Positions 26,666 through 33,696 of a stretch of DNA of 64,000 bases are shown piece by piece. This DNA comes from Brevibacterium sanguinis. Its GTDB lineage: Bacteria; Actinomycetota; Actinomycetes; Actinomycetales; Brevibacteriaceae. The stretch spans positions 124,001 through 188,000 of the forward strand of contig NZ_QNSB01000005.1 in assembly GCF_003315415.1 (NCBI RefSeq), read 5' to 3'. The notes beneath the pieces are model-generated. The model was not told the origin of the DNA. It ran no database searches and worked only from the letters and a program-made list of their open reading frames with translations. Every line of letters begins with the position of its first letter. Position 1 is the stretch's first letter. The position numbers and the translations under genes were made by a program.

Positions 26666-27172
26666 TTGGCCCTGACCGTCGAGACCATCACGACGACCGC
26701 TCTGGACATCCTCTCCCGGTACGGTCTGGGTGACCTCTCGATGCGACGACTGGCCCGTGAGCTGGACGTTCAGCCGTCCGCTCTGTACTGGCACGTCAAG
26801 AGCAAGCAGGAGCTGCTCGTGCTCCTCGCCGAGCGGATGAGCGCCGAGGTGAGCGCCCGTTGCCCTGCTTCGACGGATCCGCTGACGGTGGTCATCGCCC
26901 TGCGTGACGTGATGCTGCGCTTCAGGGACGGGGCCGAGATCATGCTCCTCGGCTATTCACTCTCGCCGGTCGCAGTCGTTCCCGCCGCGCTCTCGCCCGA
27001 CCGTCTGGGCTCGGCCTCGGCAGGCATCATGGCTCACGCATTGGGGGCGGTGGCGATCGAGCAGAATCGCGCGATGTTCGACATCGACGACGCCGAGGCG
27101 GGGGAGCGGTTCGTCCGCATCTCCGAACAGCTGCTCCGGGAGGTGCGCGCGGAATCGGAGTGCTCCGGATGA
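26666..27172 (+). CDS. TetR-family transcriptional regulator
   Basis: A 168-residue repressor. The HTH is ILSRYGLGDLSMRRLARELDVQPSALYWHVKSKQELLVLLAE, close to TetR itself (class with the RRLA and ALYWHVKNK patterns), followed by an all-helical ligand domain. TTG 26666 is preferred, since AAAGGA lies eight bases upstream; ATG 26639 is an alternative with no ribosome site. No divergent transporter gene sits beside it (tRNAs are on both sides), so the target is unknown. Confidence 0.87.
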   Translation: MALTVETITTTALDILSRYGLGDLSMRRLARELDVQPSALYWHVKSKQELLVLLAERMSAEVSARCPASTDPLTVVIALRDVMLRFRDGAEIMLLGYSLSPVAVVPAALSPDRLGSASAGIMAHALGAVAIEQNRAMFDIDDAEAGERFVRISEQLLREVRAESECSG

Positions 27173-27268
27173 CGCGTTCGCCGCGGCGGCAGGAGATTCT
27201 GTCGTCATCGGCGAGTGTGGCATACTGGTTGAGCACGTTGAGCGGCATCTGCGCTGAACATGCAGGTG

Positions 27269-27342
27269 GGGCCTATAGCTCAGTTGGCTAGAGCATCTCG
27301 CTTACACCGAGAGGGTCGGGGGTTCGAGTCCCTCTGGGCCCA
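27269..27342 (+). tRNA. tRNA-Val (TAC), integration site of the mobile element
   Basis: A complete cloverleaf of 74 bases: acceptor GGGCCTA with TGGGCCC (one T-G pair), anticodon loop CTTACAC giving TAC, T arm GGTTCGAGTCCC. Its last 20 bases are part of the left attachment site, so integration leaves the tRNA intact. Confidence 0.96.
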
Positions 27343-27343
27343 C
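27323..27343 (+). repeat. attL core of the integrated element
   Basis: The 21 bases 27323-27343 (T arm and 3' acceptor of tRNA-Val) recur exactly at 37784-37804. Identity ends at both edges, as expected for an integrase crossover core. Confidence 0.9.
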
Positions 27344-27352
27344 GTCGAAATC

Positions 27353-27390
27353 AGAGCCGCGATCCCCGAGAATTCAAGGATCGCGGCTCT
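27353..27390. terminator. Hairpin between tRNA-Val and the integrase stop
   Basis: A perfect 13-bp stem (27353-27365 with 27378-27390), 12-base loop. It lies just inside the element and can stop transcription from the tRNA side (followed by TTGTGC) and from the integrase side. Confidence 0.75.
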
Positions 27391-27397
27391 TGTGCAT

Positions 27398-28525
27398 TCA
27401 CTCCGAGGCCGAATTGACTCGTTTTTGACTCACATTCTGTGAAAGCTGTGCTGAACGAGCGGAATCTAGCGCGTCCGAAACGGCGTTGAGGTCGTCGTCG
27501 AAAAGGTCGCTATAGGTGTCGAGAGTCATGGCAGCGGACTTGTGCCCGAGCATCCGCTGGATGACCTTGACGTTCGCCCCAGCGGAGACCGCCAAGCTCG
27601 CCGCAGTCGCCCTCATGTCATGAATGACCATTCCCTCGGCGCCGGCTGCGAGCGAGGCCCGGTGAAACCACCCCTTGCCCGTCTTCGGGTGTCGCATGAA
27701 GCCGCCGCGCAATGGTGCGGTGAACACCAGATCGTCAGGCTGCTTGCCCTCGCACTGCTGCGCCAGGAGTGGTGCGAGGAACTTCGGGAACGGCACCCAG
27801 CGGCGCTCCCACGACTTCGGCTCACCCTCGACGATCGTCGATCCCACCTCGACCGCGTTGACGGCGACCCGCACCCGGCGCCGAAGCATGTCGAGCGCCT
27901 TCACTCGAAGCCCCGTGAGCTCACCCCACCGGAGTCCTGTGTAGCAGGCGAACAGGATGAGAGTCGACCACTGCCCGTCGGCACTGTCGGCCATCGTCTG
28001 CACCTGCTGGTGTGTGAGATAGACGTGATCGCGGCTCGACTTCTTCGGCATGTTCTCGGGCTTGGCCGCAGGATTCGAGGCAATGCGTTGATCCTTCACG
28101 GCGTCGGCAAGAATGCCACTGAGCACCCCATTGGCCCGCTTGACAACCGTGGCCGACTTGCCAGACCCGCTGAGCTCTGCGATCCAGTCCTCGACGGCAG
28201 TGGGTTTGATCGTCGCCACGGCCCTCGAGCCCCAGACCGGCTCGACATGGACTCGCCACGCTGTCTCGTAACCGCGGAGAGTCGACTTCTTGAGTCGCGA
28301 CTTGCGTTTGTACCAGGCCGGCCACAAGCTGCCGACCGTCACTCGTCCAGCCGAGGGCGCCACATATGATCCGCTGGCGACGTTCACCTGAGTCTGCGCC
28401 AGCCAGTCATTGGCGTCCCGCTTGGTGGCGAAGCCGCGCTTCATCGTGCGGTTGCCGTCCGGTTTCGTGTACTGCACCCGGTAGCGCTTGCCCGCCTTGG
28501 TCTCGTATGCCTCAATCGTCGCCAT
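27398..28525 (-). CDS. Tyrosine site-specific integrase
   Basis: A 375-residue phage-type tyrosine recombinase. The N-terminal arm-binding region (ATIEAYETKAGKRYRVQYTKPDG) is the AP2-like fold of actinophage integrases; the core-binding SAM-like domain spans about residues 60-150; the catalytic domain shows CYTGLRWGELTGLR (first Arg), HDMRATAASLAVSAG (His-x-x-Arg) and MLGHKSAAMTLDTYSDL (His and nucleophile Tyr). The start is ATG 28525, inside the end of the repressor gene; GTG 28540 is possible. It inserts and excises the element at tRNA-Val. Candidate arm sites lie inside its 3' end and near the right end. Confidence 0.95.
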   Translation of the reverse strand: MATIEAYETKAGKRYRVQYTKPDGNRTMKRGFATKRDANDWLAQTQVNVASGSYVAPSAGRVTVGSLWPAWYKRKSRLKKSTLRGYETAWRVHVEPVWGSRAVATIKPTAVEDWIAELSGSGKSATVVKRANGVLSGILADAVKDQRIASNPAAKPENMPKKSSRDHVYLTHQQVQTMADSADGQWSTLILFACYTGLRWGELTGLRVKALDMLRRRVRVAVNAVEVGSTIVEGEPKSWERRWVPFPKFLAPLLAQQCEGKQPDDLVFTAPLRGGFMRHPKTGKGWFHRASLAAGAEGMVIHDMRATAASLAVSAGANVKVIQRMLGHKSAAMTLDTYSDLFDDDLNAVSDALDSARSAQLSQNVSQKRVNSASE

Positions 28526-28988
28526 CGTCCTGGCCGTCACTCTCGTCTGGGTTGTTGTTGAGCACGAACTCGTGACGCCTTAGCTGGTCGAGTAGCTGCG
28601 CCACCTCGGTGTTAGCCACCTCGACGGGCAGCGCCTCGCGACCCCTTGCCCATTCCCACAGCTGCCGACCAGTCCAGGCATCGGCGCCCCCGGTGATCGC
28701 GTAAGACGTTTCGTCGGAATACGAGTACGGAAGCAGTAGCGTGTTGGGAGTCACCCCGAGGCACAGTGCGAGCGCCATGAGGTCATCGACGTCGACACGG
28801 CGTACTCCCGCCTCGATCTTCTGCAGACCCGAGGCGTTGATGGTTCTCCCCGCCTTGGTGGTCATCACCTCCGCGAGAGTCGACAGCGACCAGTCTTGTC
28901 GGAGCCTGCATCTTCTGACGTTCGTCGCGACCTGCATCCCAGTCTGATCAATTGGATTACCCCGTTGTCTATCACTCTTATCCGCCAT
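28512..28988 (-). CDS. XRE-type HTH repressor
   Basis: A 158-residue protein. An HTH of the Cro/CI type occupies about residues 20-75 (VATNVRRCRLRQDWSLSTLAEVMTTKAGRTINASGLQKIEAG, then DLMALALCLGVTPNTLLLP). The C-terminal part is acidic (ESDGQDDGDD) with no protease motif, so it is unlikely to be a self-cleaving CI. It is transcribed divergently from the excisionase-like gene, the expected place for the element's master repressor; in satellites such repressors are often relieved by a helper-phage protein. It overlaps the integrase start by 14 bases, so the two are coupled. Confidence 0.82.
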   Translation of the reverse strand: MADKSDRQRGNPIDQTGMQVATNVRRCRLRQDWSLSTLAEVMTTKAGRTINASGLQKIEAGVRRVDVDDLMALALCLGVTPNTLLLPYSYSDETSYAITGGADAWTGRQLWEWARGREALPVEVANTEVAQLLDQLRRHEFVLNNNPDESDGQDDGDD

Positions 28989-29012
28989 ATTGGAAACGAT
29001 ACCGCACCAGGC

Positions 29013-29038
29013 TTGACACGATCAATAAATGATGACAA
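29013..29038. promoter_or_regulatory. Operator/promoter region between the repressor and early genes
   Basis: The segment from TTGACACGATCA to TGATGACAA forms an imperfect inverted repeat; TTGACA (29013-29018) can serve as a rightward -35. On the minus strand TTGATC, 18 bases, TATCGT can serve the repressor. The motif GGAAACGA occurs twice in the region (28992 and 29072). Confidence 0.45.
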
Positions 29039-29091
29039 CGTATCCCATAACGCGGTGCAATACACCGTAGTGGAAACGAAGGGATGCGAAA

Positions 29092-29289
29092 ATGACCACC
29101 ACGACGACCTCCGAGGTCTTCACTCCCGAAGAGCTCGCGAAGCGATACGACACCACGCCGCCAGCCCTCGCCGCTCTCCGGCACAAGGGCAAGGGGCCGC
29201 GATTCTTCAAGCTCGGGCGCCGCGTCTACTACCGGCTCGAGGACGTGCTCGCCTACGAGCGGGACGCCATACAGGAGCGGACGGCATGA
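29092..29289 (+). CDS. Excisionase/AlpA-like helix-turn-helix protein
   Basis: A 65-residue MerR-like winged HTH of the excisionase type: FTPEELAKRYDTTPPALAALRHKGKGPRFFKLGRRVYYRLEDVLAYE. Such proteins bend DNA at attachment sites for excision or activate early promoters. It is the first plus-strand gene after the divergent promoter region, and its stop overlaps the next start (ATGA). Confidence 0.88.
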   Translation: MTTTTTSEVFTPEELAKRYDTTPPALAALRHKGKGPRFFKLGRRVYYRLEDVLAYERDAIQERTA

Positions 29290-29939
29290 ACACCCTCGAC
29301 GACGACCGGCGCGACGTCGCCGTCCTCGGCAATCTGTCAGCGGCCAAGCTCAACGCCATGTACGAGCGCGTCCCTGACGATGACCCATTCGAGGTCTCGG
29401 GCGATGCGATCGCTCGCCACAACAACGAAAGCGGCACCGGGGGTCCCGCCAAGAACTCACCCGATGCCGCCGATCCGAACCCCTTGGAAGGTGAACAGAC
29501 CATGAAGAACGATACCCCCATTGTCCCACAGCCCACTGACACGACTCCCGTCGAGCGCGAATGGGAGAAGTTCGAAGATCCGACCTACAAGCCGATTCGT
29601 CACATGGCCGGGTGTGTTCCGTCTCTGTGCACCTCGCACGGCGGGCCCGACGTTGCCCACCAGGGTCCGTCGCGTCGATTCGAGCGAGTCGCCGAGACCG
29701 ATGGGGAGTCGTACTTCCTCGAGGCCACGCCCATGCGCCTCGAGGAGCGAGGCTACGGCTACACCACGCCCTGGTACGTGGATCTGCAGGTCGGGTCGAA
29801 TGGCGAGCGTCGGGCGTGCCTGAGCATCGAGCTCGACGACCTCGAGACCATGGCCGACTGGTTCTGCGCTCTCGCCGAGCGGGTGCGCAAGCTCGGCGAC
29901 GAGCCCGGACTGGACCTCAGGGGGCCGTCGTCGTGCTGA
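29286..29939 (+). CDS. Unknown element protein, C-terminal DUF6907-like region
   Basis: A 217-residue protein. The first 72 residues are low-complexity and polar; the rest (about 100-215) has a pattern seen in small actinophage and Streptomyces proteins: CVPSLCTSHGGPD, PWYVDLQVGSNGERRACLSIELDDLETMADWFCALAERV. That resemblance to DUF6907 is tentative. An internal ATG at 29502 with GGAAGGTGA eight bases upstream could start a shorter, 145-residue form containing only the conserved part. Function is unknown. Confidence 0.6.
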   Translation: MNTLDDDRRDVAVLGNLSAAKLNAMYERVPDDDPFEVSGDAIARHNNESGTGGPAKNSPDAADPNPLEGEQTMKNDTPIVPQPTDTTPVEREWEKFEDPTYKPIRHMAGCVPSLCTSHGGPDVAHQGPSRRFERVAETDGESYFLEATPMRLEERGYGYTTPWYVDLQVGSNGERRACLSIELDDLETMADWFCALAERVRKLGDEPGLDLRGPSSC

Positions 29940-30412
29940 CCGCCAAACAGCTCTACCGCCGGCTCGAAGAAGGCCGCATCGACGACCTCGACAACTTGGC
30001 CGACCATCTCGGCTATGCGTGGATGCGGGAATCGTACTATCCCGAGGATCTGCTCGGGCAGCGCAAGTGGATCGAACTGTTCCGGGCGGTCGGCTACGTG
30101 GTCAACGGCATCCGCACGCCGATGACGCGGCTCCCGCGGGTCATCTACCGCACCGCCGTGCCCGAAGAGGTCGATCGCATGTCGTGGACCGCGGACAAGG
30201 CCACGGCGCAGGCGTTGGTCACGAACACTCTGTATCCGCGTGAGGATCGAGTGGTCTGGGTCGCCACCTGCAAGCCCGAGGCCGTGCTCGCACGATTCGA
30301 CGATGACCCCGACCGCGTGGCTCAGATCCTCGTCGACCCGCTCATGCTCGACGATATCGAGCCGGCGCCGACCCGACCCGAGAGACCCGCCAGGGCGCGA
30401 CCTCGCGCGTGA
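29933..30412 (+). CDS. Unknown element protein with possible ADP-ribosyltransferase-like core
   Basis: A 159-residue protein. The N-terminal part (KQLYRRLEEGRIDDLDNLADHLGYAW) is helical. The middle has RVIYRTAVPEEVDRMSWTADKATAQALV and VVWVATCKPEAVLARF, the order of motifs (Tyr-Arg, Ser-Trp-Thr, Val-x-Ala-x3-Pro) that recurs in phage proteins with an ADP-ribosyltransferase-like fold. A catalytic glutamate is not evident (ILVDP at the expected place). The assignment is an inference only. GTG 29933 overlaps the previous stop and has a GGGGG site nine bases upstream. Confidence 0.45.
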   Translation: MLTAKQLYRRLEEGRIDDLDNLADHLGYAWMRESYYPEDLLGQRKWIELFRAVGYVVNGIRTPMTRLPRVIYRTAVPEEVDRMSWTADKATAQALVTNTLYPREDRVVWVATCKPEAVLARFDDDPDRVAQILVDPLMLDDIEPAPTRPERPARARPRA

Positions 30413-30448
30413 CAACCAACCGTAACGCCCATGCCGGGAGAGAAGGGA

Positions 30449-30502
30449 ATGAGCTCGCCTGGGGTACGTCCGGCGTACCCCAGGGCTCGAGCTCAGGTAT
30501 AG
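30449..30502 (+). CDS. 17-codon leader ORF upstream of the replication gene
   Basis: The frame reads MSSPGVRPAYPRARAQV and stops three bases before the initiator's ATG. It has a GGGAG ribosome site eight bases upstream, whereas the initiator has only a weak CAGG. The leader spans the entire hairpin 30451-30494, so ribosomes translating it would melt the stem and arrive at the initiator start. This is the layout of translational-coupling control of replication proteins in some plasmids. Expression is inferred, not shown. Confidence 0.5.
   Translation: MSSPGVRPAYPRARAQV
30451..30494 (+). promoter_or_regulatory. Long hairpin overlapping the leader ORF, ahead of the initiator gene
   Basis: An inner 10-bp stem (30459-30468 with 30474-30483) is extended by a 7-bp outer stem (30451-30457 with 30488-30494), with a small bulge. 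It ends 11 bases before the initiator ATG. Roles in translation control or as a replication structure are both possible. Confidence 0.65.
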
Positions 30503-30505
30503 GCC

Positions 30506-31396
30506 ATGAAGAAGTTCGACTGGTTCAACGCGTGCATGCGGGGCGCCGATGACCTCAGCCACGCTGAGCACAGGCTGCTGACGATTCTGTGGAGCTACTC
30601 GGACGCGAAAGGCGCGAACATCAGGCCGGGACGCAAACGCCTCATCGAGGAATCGTGCATCCACCGGAACAGCCTGGACAAGTGCCTCAACCGCCTCATC
30701 GAGCTCGGCTATCTCGTCCTCGTCGAGCAAGGGGGAAACCAGGTCAAGAAGGGCTGGGCGAACGTCTACCGCCTCGGCTATCCGCATCGGCTCCACGGCG
30801 AGAATCCAGGAGATGAAAGGGTCACACCCACTGTGACCCTTCTCGATCCACAAGGGTCACACTCAGTGGGCGAAGGGTCACACTCAGTGTGCACAAGGGT
30901 CACACCCACTGTGCAGGAAGGGTCACACTCAGTGGGACCCCATCAGGTTATAGATCAGAACATAGATCAGATCATGGACTGTGTTACGACCGATTCTGCC
31001 GAATCGATCGCGCCCGCCACCAACATCGTGGCGCTCAAGGATCTCGACCAGACCGCGTACAAGAATCTGCTCACGTGGATTCAGACCGCCGGTGAAGCCA
31101 TGAAGCAGTCGAAGATCGGCAGAGTCAGCCAAGAAGTCTGCCAACTCGAATACGACGAAGCAGCCGAGAAGGTCTCAGGGGAGATCTGGGAGATGTTCGG
31201 TGAGGACTTCGCTGAGTACTTCGAAGAGAAGTTCTCAATCCCCGCGAAAGCAGCCGATCGCTACGAAGCCGGGAAGTGGCTCAAGACGTTCCTGCGTACT
31301 GCGATCAACGATGGACGCTACTTCGACCCAACGCAAGGACGGCAACCGCCGTCCGACTTCGCAACGGGAGTCAACTACGAACTGAAGGTGAGCTGA
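30506..31396 (+). CDS. Replication-initiator-like protein with winged HTH
   Basis: A 296-residue protein. Residues about 15-95 form a winged HTH like those of phage replication proteins (LSHAEHRLLTILWSYSDAKGANIRPGRKRLIEESCIHRNSLDKCLNRLIELGYLVLV). The middle (about 100-150) is encoded by five DNA iterons and is low-complexity (GSHSV and RVTPTV units). The C-terminal half is helical with LKTFLRTAINDGRYFD, a pattern seen in phage helix-loader-type proteins. By analogy with lambda O, it probably binds its own internal origin and recruits a host helicase. No primase or helicase motif is present. Confidence 0.72.
   Translation: MKKFDWFNACMRGADDLSHAEHRLLTILWSYSDAKGANIRPGRKRLIEESCIHRNSLDKCLNRLIELGYLVLVEQGGNQVKKGWANVYRLGYPHRLHGENPGDERVTPTVTLLDPQGSHSVGEGSHSVCTRVTPTVQEGSHSVGPHQVIDQNIDQIMDCVTTDSAESIAPATNIVALKDLDQTAYKNLLTWIQTAGEAMKQSKIGRVSQEVCQLEYDEAAEKVSGEIWEMFGEDFAEYFEEKFSIPAKAADRYEAGKWLKTFLRTAINDGRYFDPTQGRQPPSDFATGVNYELKVS
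30817..30936 (+). repeat. Five 19-bp iterons inside the initiator gene (putative origin)
   Basis: Copies at 30817-30835, 30852-30870, 30873-30891, 30895-30913 and 30918-30936 share AAGGGTCACACYCASTGKG. Copies 2-5 are spaced 21, 22 and 23 bases, about two helical turns, so proteins would bind one face. The spacings shift the reading frame (the copies encode either RVTPTV or GSHSV), so the DNA rather than the peptide is conserved. Confidence 0.88.
30950..30971 (+). repeat. AT-richer direct repeat beside the iterons (possible unwinding region)
   Basis: ATAGATCAGA occurs at 30950-30959 and 30962-30971, 14 bases beyond the last iteron and in a stretch clearly richer in A and T than its surroundings. 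It may be the duplex-opening part of the origin. Confidence 0.4.
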
Positions 31397-31398
31397 CC

Positions 31399-31638
31399 AT
31401 GACACTGCGAGACAACTATCTCGACGCCCTGGCCCTCGTTCAGGCCCAAGCGAATGACGACCACAAGGCGATCGAGGCGATCGTCCACAACGCCGACCCG
31501 GTGGGACTGATCGCTGCCCTCGTCGACATCATCCTCGGCACCGGCTCGAGCGCGACCGGGACACCAGGAGATCCGACCCGATTCCTCGTGCAACTGCGCG
31601 AGCAGATCGAGAACCACCCGAGGATCACCGATGAGTAG
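31399..31638 (+). CDS. Unknown 79-residue element protein
   Basis: A small, acidic, mostly helical protein (MTLRDNYLDALALVQAQAND; DPVGLIAALVDIILGT; FLVQLREQIENH). No family is recognised. ATG 31399 follows the initiator stop by two bases, with GAAGGTGA eight bases upstream. Its end overlaps the next small gene by eight bases. Confidence 0.6.
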   Translation: MTLRDNYLDALALVQAQANDDHKAIEAIVHNADPVGLIAALVDIILGTGSSATGTPGDPTRFLVQLREQIENHPRITDE

Positions 31639-31771
31639 GCCACTCTCATCGTGCCCCTCATGCGGCACCAGGACCGAGCCCTGCACTGCAGAACCATGGG
31701 GCACGAAGATCGCGTATGCCTACGAGTGCGACGGCTGTGAGAACACCTGGACGGAGGACATGGCGCCATGA
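31631..31771 (+). CDS. 46-residue zinc-ribbon protein
   Basis: A very short gene with two cysteine pairs in zinc-ribbon spacing: CPSCGTRTEP near the N-terminus and YECDGCENTW near the end. It starts at ATG 31631 inside the previous gene and ends in an ATGA overlap with the HNH gene, the same tight coupling as its neighbours, which supports it being real. Possible roles are nucleic-acid binding or assisting packaging; none is shown. Confidence 0.7.
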   Translation: MSRPLSSCPSCGTRTEPCTAEPWGTKIAYAYECDGCENTWTEDMAP

Positions 31772-32223
31772 CCCGACTCAAGCCGTGCATCGTCTGCGGC
31801 ACGCCCAGCCTCGACACTCGGTGCGACGACCACCAGCTGCCGACGCACTCAGGCACACCCAACGTCGACCATCCCGCATATGCGAACCGCACGAGATGGA
31901 AGAACCTCAGTCGACGACTGCGCCGGCAACAGCCCTTCTGCGAACGCTGCGGATCCAGAGACCGGCTCAGCGTCGACCACATCGTCCGCTTCACGGACCG
32001 ACCCGAATGGGCCTACGAACTGCCCAACCTCCGCGTGCTGTGCAAGCCCTGTAACTCGGAACTCGCCGGAGTCAAGGCGAGTCCCGAAGTCGAAGCAGCT
32101 ATCGCCGCGAAGATCCGGGGGGATGACCCCCACCTAAGTTACTCCCCGACGCCGCCCGGTAGCCGCAGGGAGCGTTATACACCCCCGCGGGGTATTTTCG
32201 GGCAGAAGGGAGACCGACCGTGA
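31768..32223 (+). CDS. HNH endonuclease
   Basis: A 151-residue phage HNH nuclease. The core is FCERCGSRDRLSVDHIVRF followed by NLRVLCKPCNSELAG: two zinc-binding Cys-x2-Cys pairs around the catalytic Asp-His and the C-terminal Asn. Phages of the HK97-like packaging type often encode such a nuclease next to the terminase, where it is needed for specific DNA cutting. The C-terminal 40 residues are Pro/Arg-rich. It overlaps the terminase start by four bases (GTGA). Confidence 0.9.
   Translation: MTRLKPCIVCGTPSLDTRCDDHQLPTHSGTPNVDHPAYANRTRWKNLSRRLRRQQPFCERCGSRDRLSVDHIVRFTDRPEWAYELPNLRVLCKPCNSELAGVKASPEVEAAIAAKIRGDDPHLSYSPTPPGSRRERYTPPRGIFGQKGDRP
32181..32193. repeat. 13-bp GC element, first copy
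   Basis: ACCCCCGCGGGGT, next to TTATAC, is the exact reverse complement of 35960-35972. The two copies flank the terminase-portal-scaffold block. Its meaning is unknown. Confidence 0.5.
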
Positions 32224-33692
32224 AGGCTGGGCCGAAGGCCGCTGTCGATGACTCTCCGCTGCCATTCCGTCCCCGGACGAAGGTCGAATCGGAGCGGTTC
32301 GTGAAGTGGACGGAGAAGTTCGTCAAGGTGCCCAAGGGCACCGGGGCGCGGACGAAGCTGAGGCTGCGCCCGTGGCAGGTGGAGATCGCCGCCGACGTCC
32401 TCGACTCGGGTGCTCGCACTGTCGGGCTGATGCTGCCCCGCGGCCAAGGCAAGACGACGCTCAACGCCGCGATCGCCCTGTACGCGTTCTTCAACTGGGG
32501 CGACGGGGCGAACGTCGTCGTGTTCGCCGTCGACGAGCGGCAGGCGGGTCTGGCGTTCAACGCGGCCCGTCGCATGGTGGAGCTCTCCGACGAACTCTCG
32601 GCCCGGTGCCAGGTGTTCAAGGACCGCCTGTACTATCCGGCCACCGACTCGACGTTCCAGGTCATGCCGGCCTCGGCAGCATCGGCAGAGGGGCTCGATT
32701 ACGTCATGGCGATCGTCGATGAGGCCGGCGTCGTCAACCGTGACTTGTTCGAGGTCGTGCAGTTGGCTCAGGGCAAGCGGGAACGGTCCGTGCTGGTGGC
32801 GATCGGGACACCGGGCCCGAATCTTGACGATCAGGTGCTCCTGTCGTTGCGCGAGTACGCCGCCGACCACCCTGAGGACACGACACTGCGGTTCCGGGAG
32901 TACTCGGCGGCAGGATTCGAGCACCACCCGGTCGACTGCACTCACTGCTGGGAGCTTGCCAATCCCGCTCTCGACGATTTCCTTCACCGTGACGCTCTCC
33001 ACGCCCTGATGCCGCCGAAGACGCGCGAGGCGACGTTCCGGCGTGCTCGGCTGTGTCAGCTGGCGTCGGAGACCGAGGGCGGGTTCCTGCCGCCCGGTGT
33101 GTGGGACGGCCTGAACACTGGTGAGCTCATCGAGGACGGCGCCGAGGTCGTGATCGCTCTCGACGGCAGCTTCTCCGACGACACCACGGCGCTGCTCATC
33201 GGCACCGTGGCGACGGAGCCCCACTTCCACCCCCTTGCCGTGTGGGAGAAGCCTCCCGGTGACGACCATTGGCGGGTGCCGGTCTCGGAGGTCGAGGACA
33301 CGATCAGGGCGGCGTGCCGGCGATTCGAGGTCGTTGAGATCATTGCCGACCCGTTCCGGTGGACGCGGACACTGCAGGTGCTCGAGGCCGAGGGTCTGCC
33401 GGTCGTGGAGTTCCCGCACTCACCGACCCGACTGACTGCGGCGACTGGGGATCTGTACTCAGCCGCCGTCAACGGGAAGCTCTCGCACTCGGGCGACCCG
33501 AAGCTCGCCGCCCATGTCGCCGCCGCTGTGGTGACGGAGGGTGACCGCGGGATCAGGCTGGCGAAGGCCTCGAGGTCGCGCCACGCCCGCAAGATCGACC
33601 TGGCCGCGTGCCTGGTCATGGCCCACTCACGAGCCACGTGGAGGGCGACGAAGAAACCGAAGAGACGCCGCACGGTGTCATTCAGGAGGTAG
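32220..33692 (+). CDS. Terminase large subunit
   Basis: A 490-residue packaging motor. The ATPase domain has Walker A LPRGQGKTT (about residues 72-80) and Walker B VMAIVDEAG (about 161-169); the nuclease domain has the acidic strand VVIALDGSFSDDTTALLIG (about 304) and later aspartates (IIADPFRW, KIDLAACLVMAHS). It pumps DNA into proheads. GTG 32220 overlaps the HNH stop. No small terminase gene precedes it in the usual place, so recognition of the element's DNA may rely on a helper protein or an unrecognised gene. Confidence 0.95.
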   Translation: MKAGPKAAVDDSPLPFRPRTKVESERFVKWTEKFVKVPKGTGARTKLRLRPWQVEIAADVLDSGARTVGLMLPRGQGKTTLNAAIALYAFFNWGDGANVVVFAVDERQAGLAFNAARRMVELSDELSARCQVFKDRLYYPATDSTFQVMPASAASAEGLDYVMAIVDEAGVVNRDLFEVVQLAQGKRERSVLVAIGTPGPNLDDQVLLSLREYAADHPEDTTLRFREYSAAGFEHHPVDCTHCWELANPALDDFLHRDALHALMPPKTREATFRRARLCQLASETEGGFLPPGVWDGLNTGELIEDGAEVVIALDGSFSDDTTALLIGTVATEPHFHPLAVWEKPPGDDHWRVPVSEVEDTIRAACRRFEVVEIIADPFRWTRTLQVLEAEGLPVVEFPHSPTRLTAATGDLYSAAVNGKLSHSGDPKLAAHVAAAVVTEGDRGIRLAKASRSRHARKIDLAACLVMAHSRATWRATKKPKRRRTVSFRR

Positions 33693-33696
33693 AAAG

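Noticed and set aside
28896..29285. Upstream part of a long open frame running into the 29286 gene
   Set aside because: It crosses the repressor promoter region and the excisionase-like gene in another frame; the coupled ATG at 29286 is far better supported.
30817..30936. CRISPR-like array
   Set aside because: Repeats are 19 bases with gaps of only 2-16 bases, lie inside a coding gene, and have no cas genes; they are iterons.
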